Assembly (NCBI GenBank): GCA_036741355.1
Contig: DAINSK010000054.1
Span: 1 to 20,531, forward strand
DNA length: 20,531 nucleotides
Reading direction: 5' to 3'
Source of the DNA: JBBRGK01 sp036741355
GTDB taxonomy: Bacteria; Chloroflexota; Dehalococcoidia; CAUJGQ01
The notes beneath the pieces were generated by a model. The model was not told the origin of the DNA and did no database searches. It saw only the letters and a program-made list of their open reading frames with translations. Shown here piece by piece: positions 1 to 8,690 of the stretch (the stretch's first letter is position 1; the number at the start of each line of letters is the position of its first letter). Both the position numbers and the translations under genes were made by a program.

Positions 1-1149
1 GCGCTGATGTCCATCGGCAGCGGCGCCCAGGCGGCGATTGCGGCCAACATCAAGAGCCTGGGCTCCAACCTGATTACCATTACCCCCGGTGCCAGCAACC
101 AGGGCGGCGTTTCGCAGGGCAACGGCAGTGCCGTCACGCTCACGTTGGATGACGCGACCGCCATCGCCGACCCGAACAACGTGCCAGATGCGGCAGCGGT
201 TTCGCCAGAGCTCAATCTGCCCGGCAACGCGCGCATCGTCCAGCACGGGCAGAACATTTCCACCAAAGTCGTTGGCGTCACGCCCGCGTATGCCGACGTG
301 CATGCCTTCCCCGCCGTGCTCGGTGCCTGGTTCACGGAGGATGACGTGACATCGCGGACGAAGGTGGTGATGCTCGGCGCCAACGTAGCGCAGCAACTTT
401 TCGGTGCCGCCGATCCTACCGGCCAAGATATCAGTATGCGGGTCGATCGCCCGATCTCGGTTCATGTTGCCGGGGTGCTGCAGAGCAAAGGCGGCGGGCC
501 GCTGGCGAACGTGGACGATCGGGTGCTCATGCCGATCAGCACACTGCAGCGCCAGTTATCCAACCCTCGCAACCCACGGGGCATCGCCAACGTGAGCCAG
601 ATCGTCGTGCAGGCGGCCAGCACAAAGAGCATTCCAGCGGCCAAAGATGAGATGACGCAGCTGCTGCTGCAGCAGCATCGAGTGAGCGACCCCGACTTTG
701 TCATCCAGTCGCAGGACGACCAGGTCTCCGCCCAGGCCGGTACTACGCAGGTGCTGACCATTCTGCTGGGCGCCATCGCCGGCATCTCGCTGGTGGTGGG
801 CGGCATCGGCATCATGAACATCATGATCGTCTCGGTCACCGAGCGCACGCGGGAGATCGGCATCCGCAAGGCGGTGGGTGCCAAGCGAATGGACATCCTC
901 ACCCAGTTCCTGGTCGAGTCGCTGGTGGTCAGCGTGCTGGGCGGGCTGATCGGTATCATTATCGGCGTGGGGGCATCCAGACTTATCGACGGTCAGCAGC
1001 TCAACGGCCAGCCGATTCGGACGCTGGTGTCGAGCGCCTCCATCATTCTCGCGGTCAGTGTTTCCATCACCGTTGGGCTGGTGTTCGGCGTCTATCCGGC
1101 GTACCGGGCGGGAAGCCTGCGTCCAATCGACGCGCTGAGGTATGAGTAG
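1..1149 (+). CDS. MacB-type ABC transporter permease, 5' end cut by window
   Basis: The reading frame is open from base 1, and the first ATG (base 7) lies inside the protein, so the N-terminus and first membrane helix are missing. The 382 visible residues begin in the periplasmic/extracytoplasmic MacB core domain (the SLGSNLITITPGAS stretch is typical of its start). The protein ends with an FtsX-like core of three membrane segments at about 250-275, 305-325 and 345-365. Between the first two sits the family motif ERTREIGIRKAVGA, and the tail ends ALRYE. MacB-type permeases form dimers that couple cytoplasmic ATP hydrolysis to extracytoplasmic movement, usually for export of peptides or lipophilic compounds; the substrate here is unknown. 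Its own ATPase is probably upstream. A 142-bp gap with no clear signal separates it from the next ABC gene, so whether the two systems are cotranscribed is open. Confidence 0.93.
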   Translation, partial: ALMSIGSGAQAAIAANIKSLGSNLITITPGASNQGGVSQGNGSAVTLTLDDATAIADPNNVPDAAAVSPELNLPGNARIVQHGQNISTKVVGVTPAYADVHAFPAVLGAWFTEDDVTSRTKVVMLGANVAQQLFGAADPTGQDISMRVDRPISVHVAGVLQSKGGGPLANVDDRVLMPISTLQRQLSNPRNPRGIANVSQIVVQAASTKSIPAAKDEMTQLLLQQHRVSDPDFVIQSQDDQVSAQAGTTQVLTILLGAIAGISLVVGGIGIMNIMIVSVTERTREIGIRKAVGAKRMDILTQFLVESLVVSVLGGLIGIIIGVGASRLIDGQQLNGQPIRTLVSSASIILAVSVSITVGLVFGVYPAYRAGSLRPIDALRYE

Positions 1150-1297
1150 TGGTCGGTGGGTCGAGCCATCGGACGTGGCGGCAAGTATCGGTACCCCGTG
1201 TGACCTGATGGCCGCTCACCATTATGCACGACACTTCGTGCTACAAAGGACGTAGCCCCAACTGAAAGACGGCCAACCAACCAGCAAGAAAGTGCGC

Positions 1298-2050
1298 ATG
1301 GTACCATCGCAACCCGGCTCACTAGATCGAGCGCCGGAGCCATTAGGCGCCGCAATCATTCAAGCCACGGACCTCGTCAAGACCTACACCGCCGGAAGTG
1401 TGGCAATCCAGGCGCTGCAACGTGTGTCCCTCACCGTGTCACACGGCGAGATGCTGGCGATCATGGGCCCGTCCGGGTGCGGAAAGACGACGTTGCTCAA
1501 CTGCCTGAGCGGGCTCGACTCGGTCGATTCAGGCACGGTGATGATCGACGGCATCGACATCAATTCCCTCAACGATAACGCCAAGACGCTCTATCGCGCG
1601 CGCCATATGGGGTTCGTATTCCAGTTCTATAACCTACTGCCGGTGCTATCCGCCGTTGAGAACGTCGAGATCCCGCTCGTGGTCTCCGGTGTGCCGGGCA
1701 AGGAAGCGCGCGAGCTCGCCGGGCAGGCGCTGAACCAGGTGGGGCTCGGTGATTGGTCCCGGCATCGGCCGGCGCAGCTATCCGGCGGTCAACGTCAGAG
1801 AGTCACCATCGCACGCGCCCTGGTGAACAACCCGGCGATCGTCTGGGCGGACGAGCCGACCGGCGACCTCGACTCGACCAACGCCGACGAAGTCATGACC
1901 CTCATGCAGGAGCTCAATCAGACGAATGGCCAGACCTTCGTGATCGTTACCCACGACGCCGGCATCGGCGCCCGGTGTCACCGCATCATCCAAATGAAAG
2001 ACGGCCAGATCGTTGGCCAGGACTATCCCGGGCAAGACGCGCGGCGATGA
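1298..2050 (+). CDS. ABC transporter ATP-binding protein (MacB/LolD-like)
   Basis: This is a 250-residue nucleotide-binding subunit of the LolD/MacB ATPase group, which powers FtsX-type permeases. All catalytic elements are present: Walker A GPSGCGKTT at 57-65, Q-loop Gln at about 109, signature LSGGQRQR at 161-168, Walker B IVWADE at 181-186 followed by PTGDLDS, and the switch His in THD at about 219. The length suits a single-domain subunit. I chose ATG 1298, which has a purine-rich AAGAAAG upstream; GTG 1292 in the same frame would add two residues. The stop overlaps the start of the following permease gene (ATGA), so the two are almost certainly translationally coupled and form one transporter. 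Confidence 0.95.
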   Translation: MVPSQPGSLDRAPEPLGAAIIQATDLVKTYTAGSVAIQALQRVSLTVSHGEMLAIMGPSGCGKTTLLNCLSGLDSVDSGTVMIDGIDINSLNDNAKTLYRARHMGFVFQFYNLLPVLSAVENVEIPLVVSGVPGKEARELAGQALNQVGLGDWSRHRPAQLSGGQRQRVTIARALVNNPAIVWADEPTGDLDSTNADEVMTLMQELNQTNGQTFVIVTHDAGIGARCHRIIQMKDGQIVGQDYPGQDARR

Positions 2051-5000
2051 ACACGCTCTTCGGCGTCCCGATGACGGGCATCATGGTGGCCCTGCTTATA
2101 CTGGCTGCCGCCTGCATGGGTTGCGTGATCTGGATTGCCGCGCGGGCGCGACTGATGTTCTCGCTGGGTGTGCGCAATATCCCCCGGCGGCGGGCGCAAT
2201 CGATCCTCATCGTGCTCGGCCTGATGCTGAGCACGCTCATCGTGTCGGCCGCGTTCACCACTGGCGACACGCTGAATTACTCCGTCACGAGGACCGCCTA
2301 CGATGTCCTGGGACCGCTGGACCTGACCCTCAACTTGCATGGCTCGGGGCGCGACGCCGGGCCGGCGCCGTTTGTCGACCAGGGCTTCGTCTCGGTCCTC
2401 GACGAGCGCCTGCGGAACGACCCCGACGTCGTTGCGGTGCTTCCCGCCGCCCGGTTCCAGGTCCCGGTCGTGAACCGGCGTTCGCGCCTCGGGGCACCCA
2501 ACGCTTTCGTCATGGGCGATGACCCGGCAGCGGTCGACCGTGTCCATGCGCTGACCACGCCCGGAGGCGTGAACGTCAGACTCGCGGGCCTCCCATCCGG
2601 CGAGGTGCTGGTCAACGACACGCTGCGCGACAAGCTGGACGCCCGTCCAGGTGACGTGCTCGACGTCTACTTCGACCCTAATGCACCGGTGCAGCTCCGC
2701 GTGGCGAACGTCGTTCACGCGACGTTGCTAGCAAGCGCGTCGGGCAACTTCGGCCCCAGCGCAGCCGACCCGGGCGGCCTGGTGCTGTCGCTGGCGACGG
2801 CGCAGCAGCTCGGCGGTCACAGCGGGGAGATCAACTTCGTTGGCTTTACACTGCGCGGCGGCGTGCGCAGCGCTGTCGCTCACGCGTCGGCGGCCCAGCA
2901 ACGGATCGATCAGTTGCTGAAGAGCGATCCACTGCTGTCGTCATTACAATTTGTGACCGCCCGCACAATACCCGCCGTGGGACTTTCGTCCAGCGGAGGG
3001 CGAGGCCTGGTGCGACGCGACAAGGCAGACGCCGTGCAGCTCGCCGAAACGGTGGGCAGTGTCGCTACCTCGGTATTCGTCGTGCTGGGGCTCTTCTCCG
3101 TTGCGGCCGGCGTGATGCTGATCTTCCTCATCTTCGTGATGCTCGCCGCGGAGCGGAAACCGGAGATGGGCATGCTGCGGGCGCTGGGAGTGCGGCGCAG
3201 CGGCCTCGTGGAAGCGTACGTGGCCGAGGGTACAATTTACGATGTGCTGTCGGGCCTCGTCGGCGCCGGTCTCGGCATCGCCATCTCCTTTGCGGGCGTT
3301 GTGGGCGGCACGAAGCTCATCGCCGGCGGCTCTGCGCCAATCTATGCGCACGTCACCTGGCGAAGCGTCATCGTCGCCTACTGCCTTGGTCTGACGCTGA
3401 CCTTTGTCACCGTGCTGCTGTCGGCATACCGCGTCTCCCGGCTGAACATCACCACCGCGATCCGCGATCTGCCCGAGGTCGTGCGTAGTGGACGGGAGCG
3501 TTTTGTCCGGCGCGGGCTGGTGCGCATCGCAACCGGCTCGCTGTTCACGCTGCTGAGCACGCTGCTGCTTATGCTCGCCGTCGCCGGCAGGCAGCAGCGC
3601 TCGGAGGCGCCGCTGGTTTACCTGGCCTTCGTGCTGGGTGTAGCGGGAATCAGCCTGTTGATCCGCGGCCTGGGCGGTCCCTGGATGCTCGCCCATGCCG
3701 CTGTAGGGCTTGTGCTGGGGTCCGTCTTGGTCGTCGTCGGCCGGCTCGCGCATGACCCATTCCCGTTCCAGCTCGGCGTTTCGCTGCTGATTCTCGGCAC
3801 GGCGCAACTCGTCTGTTACCACGGACGCGCGGCGCGTCCTGTGTATACGGCGGCCGGCGCCGCGCTGTTCATCTACTGGGCGCTGCCGCAGGGTGCGCTG
3901 CATGCCATCTCTGGTCCGCTGGACGCCGGGGGGCCGGAGATGTTCTTCCTCAGCGGCGTGATGATGGTCACCGGCTCGACGCTGCTGCTCGTCTACAATG
4001 CCGATCTGCTGACCGGCATCTTCGCACTCAACCGGCAGGGTGTTCGCCGTTACCTCCATGCCGGCGCGGGACTTGGGATCGCCGCCGCGCTGCTCACCGT
4101 GTCATTGGCGCTGCGCGGGGTCATCGGCGATACCACGCAACTGCTGTACATGCTGGTCCTGCTGTTCGCGTTCGTCGGTGCGCTGGGCCTCGTGGGCGCG
4201 CGCTTCACGCGCATCGTGCCGGCCCTAAAGATGGCGATCGCTTATCCGCTGGCCAACCGCTTCCGTACAGGCATGACGATCGCGATGTTCTCGCTGATCG
4301 TGTTTTCCCTCACCCTGATCTCCACCCTCGACGCCAACTTCTCGGCCGTCTTTTCGGCGCCGGACGCACAAGGAAGCTGGGACATCCGCGGCAACACCGT
4401 GCAGGACAAGCCGATCGCCAACCTGCGCGCCGCGCTCCAGCAGAGTGGCGCATCGTTTGCGGTGAGCGGGCTGGCGGTGGTGGGCCGTCGGGGGCACACT
4501 GCCGAAGATGACACGCGCGCCCAAGTGCGCAACGCTGGCGAGGACGATCGTAGCTTCCGCCGGTACGCGGTTCTGCCCGTGGACGACGAGTATCTACGCC
4601 GAAACGCGATCAAGCTGCAATCGATCGCCGACGGTTATCGTGACCGGCAGGCTGTCTGGAACGCCGTGGCGACGACGCCGGGGCTGGCGGTCATCAGCTC
4701 CGGTGCAGTCCCATCGGGTGGCTTCCGCGATCAAAATGACTTCATGCTCCAGGGCGTCAGCAGCCACCAGTCGCGCTTCTCACCCATCGCCGTCGACATG
4801 CGAGATACGCGCACCGGCGGGGTCAGCCGCGTGACCGTAATCGGCGTCGTGGACCGCGGCGTCTCAAACGAAGCGTTCGACGGCATGGTCGTGGCGCAGG
4901 GCACGTTCGAGCAGACATTCGGCCCTGCGTCGCTGGACACATATTTCATCCGGCTCGCGCCCGGGTTGAACGCAAAGACGGTGGCGAAGCAGATGCGTGC

Positions 5001-5475
5001 CGCGCTACTGACGCAGGGGTTCCAGGCCGACGCCCTCGCTGAGGTACTGGGAAACCAGCAGCGGTTACAGCAGGAGTTTACCTACCTGCTCCAGGGCTTC
5101 ATGGGGTTAGGGCTCTTCGTCGGCGTGGCCGCGCTCGGCGTGATCGCCTTCCGTTCGGTGGTGGAACGGCGGCAGCAGATCGGGATGTTACGGGCGCTCG
5201 GCTTCCAGCGCGGGACGATCGCGCTGAGCTTTGTGCTAGAGAGCACGTTCATCGCCATCCTGGGGATCCTGGCCGGCGTGGTGGGCGCCACGCTGCTGGC
5301 GCGCAACATCGTCCACGGCGGCGCCTTTCAGGTGTCGGGCGTGACATTCTTCATCCCATGGGGCCAGGTGCTGCTCTTCGTCGCCGTTGGGTATGGCTTC
5401 TCGCTGCTGATGACGATCGTTCCCTCACGCGGCGCCGCGCGTATCCCCATCGCAGAGGCGTTGCGCTATGAATGA
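2047..5475 (+). CDS. Large ABC transporter permease with two FtsX cores
   Basis: This 1142-residue membrane protein is the partner of the preceding ATPase. It starts at an ATG overlapping that gene's stop; the frame is open further upstream, but that part is antisense-free overlap with the ATPase and not protein-like. Order: membrane segments near 9-32 and 55-75; an extracytoplasmic domain of about 260 residues; FtsX core 1 at about 338-480, with ERKPEMGMLRALGVRR; a block of about eight to nine hydrophobic segments at 495-760; a second extracytoplasmic domain at about 760-1010; and FtsX core 2 at about 1013-1142, with ERRQQIGMLRALGFQR and a final EALRYE. The internal duplication means one chain could provide both permease halves. 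FtsX/LolE-type permeases work by mechanotransmission rather than a classic channel. The substrate is unknown. The last 125 bp overlap an opposite-strand ORF. Confidence 0.93.
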   Translation: MNTLFGVPMTGIMVALLILAAACMGCVIWIAARARLMFSLGVRNIPRRRAQSILIVLGLMLSTLIVSAAFTTGDTLNYSVTRTAYDVLGPLDLTLNLHGSGRDAGPAPFVDQGFVSVLDERLRNDPDVVAVLPAARFQVPVVNRRSRLGAPNAFVMGDDPAAVDRVHALTTPGGVNVRLAGLPSGEVLVNDTLRDKLDARPGDVLDVYFDPNAPVQLRVANVVHATLLASASGNFGPSAADPGGLVLSLATAQQLGGHSGEINFVGFTLRGGVRSAVAHASAAQQRIDQLLKSDPLLSSLQFVTARTIPAVGLSSSGGRGLVRRDKADAVQLAETVGSVATSVFVVLGLFSVAAGVMLIFLIFVMLAAERKPEMGMLRALGVRRSGLVEAYVAEGTIYDVLSGLVGAGLGIAISFAGVVGGTKLIAGGSAPIYAHVTWRSVIVAYCLGLTLTFVTVLLSAYRVSRLNITTAIRDLPEVVRSGRERFVRRGLVRIATGSLFTLLSTLLLMLAVAGRQQRSEAPLVYLAFVLGVAGISLLIRGLGGPWMLAHAAVGLVLGSVLVVVGRLAHDPFPFQLGVSLLILGTAQLVCYHGRAARPVYTAAGAALFIYWALPQGALHAISGPLDAGGPEMFFLSGVMMVTGSTLLLVYNADLLTGIFALNRQGVRRYLHAGAGLGIAAALLTVSLALRGVIGDTTQLLYMLVLLFAFVGALGLVGARFTRIVPALKMAIAYPLANRFRTGMTIAMFSLIVFSLTLISTLDANFSAVFSAPDAQGSWDIRGNTVQDKPIANLRAALQQSGASFAVSGLAVVGRRGHTAEDDTRAQVRNAGEDDRSFRRYAVLPVDDEYLRRNAIKLQSIADGYRDRQAVWNAVATTPGLAVISSGAVPSGGFRDQNDFMLQGVSSHQSRFSPIAVDMRDTRTGGVSRVTVIGVVDRGVSNEAFDGMVVAQGTFEQTFGPASLDTYFIRLAPGLNAKTVAKQMRAALLTQGFQADALAEVLGNQQRLQQEFTYLLQGFMGLGLFVGVAALGVIAFRSVVERRQQIGMLRALGFQRGTIALSFVLESTFIAILGILAGVVGATLLARNIVHGGAFQVSGVTFFIPWGQVLLFVAVGYGFSLLMTIVPSRGAARIPIAEALRYE

Positions 5476-6268
5476 TACCGATTCGGAGATAAGTGGGGCC
5501 GCAACACTGATTCATCTGAAACGGGACCCACCCACCCTGAGGGCCATGCCGTACCGAGCGGGCTGGCGAGCCCGAACTAGCCGTCCGGACGTGGTGGGAA
5601 CGGACCGGAAACCGCGATAGACCGATGGTCGCGAGCGCAAGCAGCAGCCCGGCGAGCAAAGCGGCGCCGACAGCAGCAAGCCGACGGGTTCTTTGGGACG
5701 ACGTGGTTGGCGGCGTTGGGCGGACGTCGTCCTGCGCTGCCCGGAGCGTCTCTGGCAAGTACATGCCCAGATGAAGAAGCACGATCCCGCTGAACGCGAC
5801 CGCTGCGTCGGTGTGAATCCATCCCCAGGGGTCAGCCTGCGAGTGGGTCAACCACATAGCGATGCCGCTGACAAAGAGGACGACCACGGAGACGACGAGC
5901 GCCGGCGAGGTGAGCCTGGCAAGCGGGTACGGTGGCCTCACATGCCGGTACAGCCCGGACTGCAGGTAGTACCGAACCATCCGATAGGCGGTGCTGCCTG
6001 TCTTCACAACCGCGACAGGCAGAAGCATGTAGCCAATGAAGTAGTGAGCGCGCCATAGGTCGCCGAAGAAGAGGCCGGTGAGCAACACCAGCACCGCGAG
6101 AGGCAGCACGACCGCCCCCGTGAGCGCGGTTAGTCGCTGGTTGGCTCGGGGACCAGCATCGCCTGGCTCCCGACTCTCTGCACTGACCCACCAGGCGCTC
6201 ATACTGGAGAGGTCCGCTCCGGTGAGTGAGCGAACGACCGTGGTCACGCGCGATAGCACCAGCGTCAT
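5351..6268 (-). CDS. Cytochrome b561-like integral membrane protein
   Basis: The predicted product has 305 residues. Four clear hydrophobic segments lie at about 49-69, 74-93, 121-140 and 155-172, and a fifth at 198-217. Histidines sit in or beside them (H75 in AHYFIGY, H142, H152 and H166 in VLLHLGMYL), the pattern of a b-type haem membrane anchor of the cytochrome b561/DUF4405 kind. Such proteins often pass electrons to or from a molybdopterin oxidoreductase, but no partner is adjacent on this strand. ATG 6268 is the longest start; its GGAAG is only one base away, and ATG 6202 is an alternative. The upstream region has a minus-strand TATAAT at 6363-6368 without a convincing -35. Residues beyond about 220 look unlike membrane-protein sequence (many Arg and Ser), and the last 41 are antisense to the permease gene. 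The 3' end may be damaged or extended. Confidence 0.72.
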   Translation of the reverse strand: MTLVLSRVTTVVRSLTGADLSSMSAWWVSAESREPGDAGPRANQRLTALTGAVVLPLAVLVLLTGLFFGDLWRAHYFIGYMLLPVAVVKTGSTAYRMVRYYLQSGLYRHVRPPYPLARLTSPALVVSVVVLFVSGIAMWLTHSQADPWGWIHTDAAVAFSGIVLLHLGMYLPETLRAAQDDVRPTPPTTSSQRTRRLAAVGAALLAGLLLALATIGLSRFPVRSHHVRTASSGSPARSVRHGPQGGWVPFQMNQCCGPTYLRIGIIHSATPLRWGYARRRVRERSSSAARSHTQRRRRAAPGPMG

Positions 6269-6441
6269 GCTTCCGACATATCGGTACCTCAGTGCGTTGG
6301 TGTTACCACGCTTATCGCGTTCGACAATTCACTTTGGTTCTCGCGAGTGGTACCTGCGAAGCATTATAAGCACCGGGTCAACCCAGCCTGTTGAGAGTCT
6401 GAGACTCCGTCAGCGTTAACTGTCCAGTGAAAGTGTCAGTC

Positions 6442-6630
6442 ATGAAGGAACTGACATTGACCGCCCACGATCAAGCGCGTCTGCAGATCTTGAACCACGT
6501 GGCGGCAGGCCAGTGCACGGCCCTGGAGGCAGCTGGCCTGCTCGAGCTCGCCCACTATCTGTACGTCTTGTACGACCCGTTGCCAGACGAGACACGTCGA
6601 GAATTTGTCAGCACCTCCGAGAGCGCCTAG
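6442..6630 (+). CDS. Small SHOCT-like / helical hypothetical protein
   Basis: A 62-residue ORF sits 31 bp upstream of the formate dehydrogenase genes on the same strand. Its central stretch, RLQILNHVAAGQCTALEAAG then LLEL, follows the pattern ILxxVxxGxxTxxEAAxLL. That pattern occurs in SHOCT-like oligomerisation modules and in some helix-turn-helix N-termini of IS transposases. The rest (HYLYVLYDPLPDE) is unfamiliar. I saw no strong ribosome binding site for ATG 6442 or for GTG 6427, and 62 residues is short enough for chance, so coding status is uncertain. If real, its position suggests cotranscription with, or a role near, the formate dehydrogenase. A decayed transposase N-terminus is the main alternative. 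Confidence 0.5.
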   Translation: MKELTLTAHDQARLQILNHVAAGQCTALEAAGLLELAHYLYVLYDPLPDETRREFVSTSESA

Positions 6631-6661
6631 GATCCAAACGAACTGCGTACACTTGGCGGTG

Positions 6662-8668
6662 ATGACCACGCGCTCCTACGACGGCCTGTTTTTGAGCCTC
6701 GCGCGCGAACGCGCGTCGCTGTTGCCCGGCCTCCACCTGATCGAGCACCGCGACGGCTACATCGCATTAGATGGACTGCGGGCTTTGGCAAACCATATCC
6801 GTTTGCCCGCGGTGGAGGTGCACGCCGCCGCGTCAACCTACAACGAGCTTCGCTTCGCGCCTGCTCCGGACGGGGTGCGCCGCATCTGCACCGGTCTCGC
6901 CTGCCGCCTCAACGGAGCGGACACGCTGCTGGCGGAAGCGGATGCGGACGGCCAACCGTTCGAGGCGGTGCCGTGCTTTTTCGCCTGCGGTGTAGCACCG
7001 GTCGTCGAGCACGGACAGCCGGCTTGCATGCAGGGCCGGGTTGGGAAGCTACGTGAACTGACTCAGGTTGTTCCCTCCACTTCAGAAGCGTCGAGTCGCG
7101 TTTCGCCGGGACAACGGATTCTCTTGGTGGGTTCCGGGAGTTGCGGAGATGCAGTCGGTGCGGCTGAGGTCGCGTCCGCGCTGGCTGAAGCGGCTGGCCA
7201 CCATGGCCTCGCCGTAGTGGCAACGGGTTGCGATGGCGCCTGTTGGGCGCAGCCGGTGCTGCGGCTGCGGGAGGCTGACGGCAGAAGCCGTGTTCTCGCC
7301 GTAAATGCGCGAGCAGAGGACATCGAACGCGTGCTGCGACAGATTAGACAACCCGGCTGGAATGCACCGGACACCCACCAGCTGTGGCTTCGTGGCCAGG
7401 AACGGCGTGTTCTCTCCCGCTGCGGCCTGATCGACCCGGCATCGCTGGCGGACTACCGAGCAAGTGGCGGTTACGAGGCATGGGAGCGGGCACGCGCGGG
7501 ACTGCGTCCCGAGGACGTTCACGACCTGGTACGCGCGTCGGGGTTACAGGGTCGCGGCGGGGCTTACTTCGCCGCCGGGATCAAATGGCAGACCGCCATC
7601 ACCTCCCCGGGCGAAATCTATCTGGTCGTCAACCTCGAAGAGGGCGAGCCGGGCGTGTTCAAGGACCGCCACCTCTGCGAAGGCGACCCGCACGCCGTGG
7701 TCGAGGGGACGCTGCTGGCCGCCTACGCGCTCGGGGCGCCGCGTGTCTACGTGTACATCAACGGCCAGGCAGACGAGACCGCGAACAGGATGGCGGCCGC
7801 GGTGGCACAGGCGCGGGCAGCCGGCCTCGTGCCGGACGGCCTGTTCATCGACTTCTACCGTGGTGCGGGCGGCTACGTCTGCGGCGAAGAGAGCGTGATC
7901 CTCAACAGCATCGAAGGTCACCGCGCGGTGCCGCGGTTGCGCCCGCCATTCCCCGCTGAATCCGGGCTGTGGGGTCACCCGACTGTCGTCAACAACGCCG
8001 AAACACTTGCAAACCTGCCGTTGATCGTCCGCCACGGGGCAGAGTGGTTTCGGTCGGTCGGCAGCGATCAGGCGCCGGGAACGAAGTTGCTTTGCCTGGC
8101 GGGCGCGATCGAGCGCCCGGGACTGGTGGAAGCGCCGTTCGGGACGCCCCTGAGGACGATCGTCGAAGAGATGGCGGGCGCGATACCCGGAGAAACAGTG
8201 GCACTGGTGATGGGAGGCCCGTCGGGCGGCTTCGTGCCCGAGTCGCTGCTCGACATGCCGCTGCGTCCCGGCGCACTCGACAAGGGCGGCGCCATCCTGG
8301 GCGCGGGCGGTGTTACAGTTGTCGATAAGCAGTTGTCGCCTTTGGAAGTGGCCAGGCACCTGACCGCGTACAACGCGGCAGAATCGTGCGGCAAATGCAC
8401 ACCCTGCCGTGAGGGAACGGCGCGAACAGAGGCGATTCTCGCCGAGGCGCTGAACGGTTCCGCGCCCGATATGGACGGCGAATTGCTCGATAACCTGAAC
8501 GAAACGATCCGGCTGGCGTCGCTCTGCGGGCTAGGCCAGGCGGCGCCAAACCCGGTGACCAGTCTGCTGGAGCATTTCCCACCAACCGGGCTGCGTAGGG
8601 CTGAGGAGCCCAGCCAATCTGGACTACCGGCTACCCTGTCCAAGGCCGAGGCGGGGCCAGGCGCGTGA
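6662..8668 (+). CDS. NAD-dependent formate dehydrogenase, fused NuoE-NuoF-type diaphorase subunit
   Basis: This 668-residue protein joins two subunits that are separate in most complexes (FdsG plus FdsB, or NuoE plus NuoF). Residues 1-135 are NuoE-like, with [2Fe-2S] cysteines C76, C81, C105 and C109. Residues 152-230 are the thioredoxin-like N-domain of NuoF, with C161, C190 and C194. Residues 240-640 are the FMN/NADH-binding domain, with GRGGAYFAAGIKW at 297-309, GAGGYVCGEES at 401-411 and the NuoF [4Fe-4S] ligands C576, C579, C582 and C622. It would take electrons from the catalytic subunit and reduce NAD+ in the cytoplasm, or run in reverse. I chose ATG 6662 because the protein alignment pattern begins there; a start at 6605 would add an unconserved stretch. 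The catalytic subunit begins 22 bp after its stop. Confidence 0.95.
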   Translation: MTTRSYDGLFLSLARERASLLPGLHLIEHRDGYIALDGLRALANHIRLPAVEVHAAASTYNELRFAPAPDGVRRICTGLACRLNGADTLLAEADADGQPFEAVPCFFACGVAPVVEHGQPACMQGRVGKLRELTQVVPSTSEASSRVSPGQRILLVGSGSCGDAVGAAEVASALAEAAGHHGLAVVATGCDGACWAQPVLRLREADGRSRVLAVNARAEDIERVLRQIRQPGWNAPDTHQLWLRGQERRVLSRCGLIDPASLADYRASGGYEAWERARAGLRPEDVHDLVRASGLQGRGGAYFAAGIKWQTAITSPGEIYLVVNLEEGEPGVFKDRHLCEGDPHAVVEGTLLAAYALGAPRVYVYINGQADETANRMAAAVAQARAAGLVPDGLFIDFYRGAGGYVCGEESVILNSIEGHRAVPRLRPPFPAESGLWGHPTVVNNAETLANLPLIVRHGAEWFRSVGSDQAPGTKLLCLAGAIERPGLVEAPFGTPLRTIVEEMAGAIPGETVALVMGGPSGGFVPESLLDMPLRPGALDKGGAILGAGGVTVVDKQLSPLEVARHLTAYNAAESCGKCTPCREGTARTEAILAEALNGSAPDMDGELLDNLNETIRLASLCGLGQAAPNPVTSLLEHFPPTGLRRAEEPSQSGLPATLSKAEAGPGA

Positions 8669-8690
8669 ACGTCACGATTGGTGATTGACC

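Noticed and set aside
1753..2046. 98-codon upstream extension of the large permease
   Set aside because: It overlaps the ATPase gene in another frame and is Arg-rich and unconserved in look; ATG 2047 overlapping the ATPase stop is the natural start.
2944..4059. 371-codon minus-strand ORF
   Set aside because: Shadow of the large permease; the product is rich in Gln, Arg, Asp and His with no recognisable domain.
5559..5574. CGGGCT-GGCG-AGCCCG hairpin as a terminator
   Set aside because: Only a 6-bp stem, no T-run, and it lies within the cytochrome b-like reading frame.
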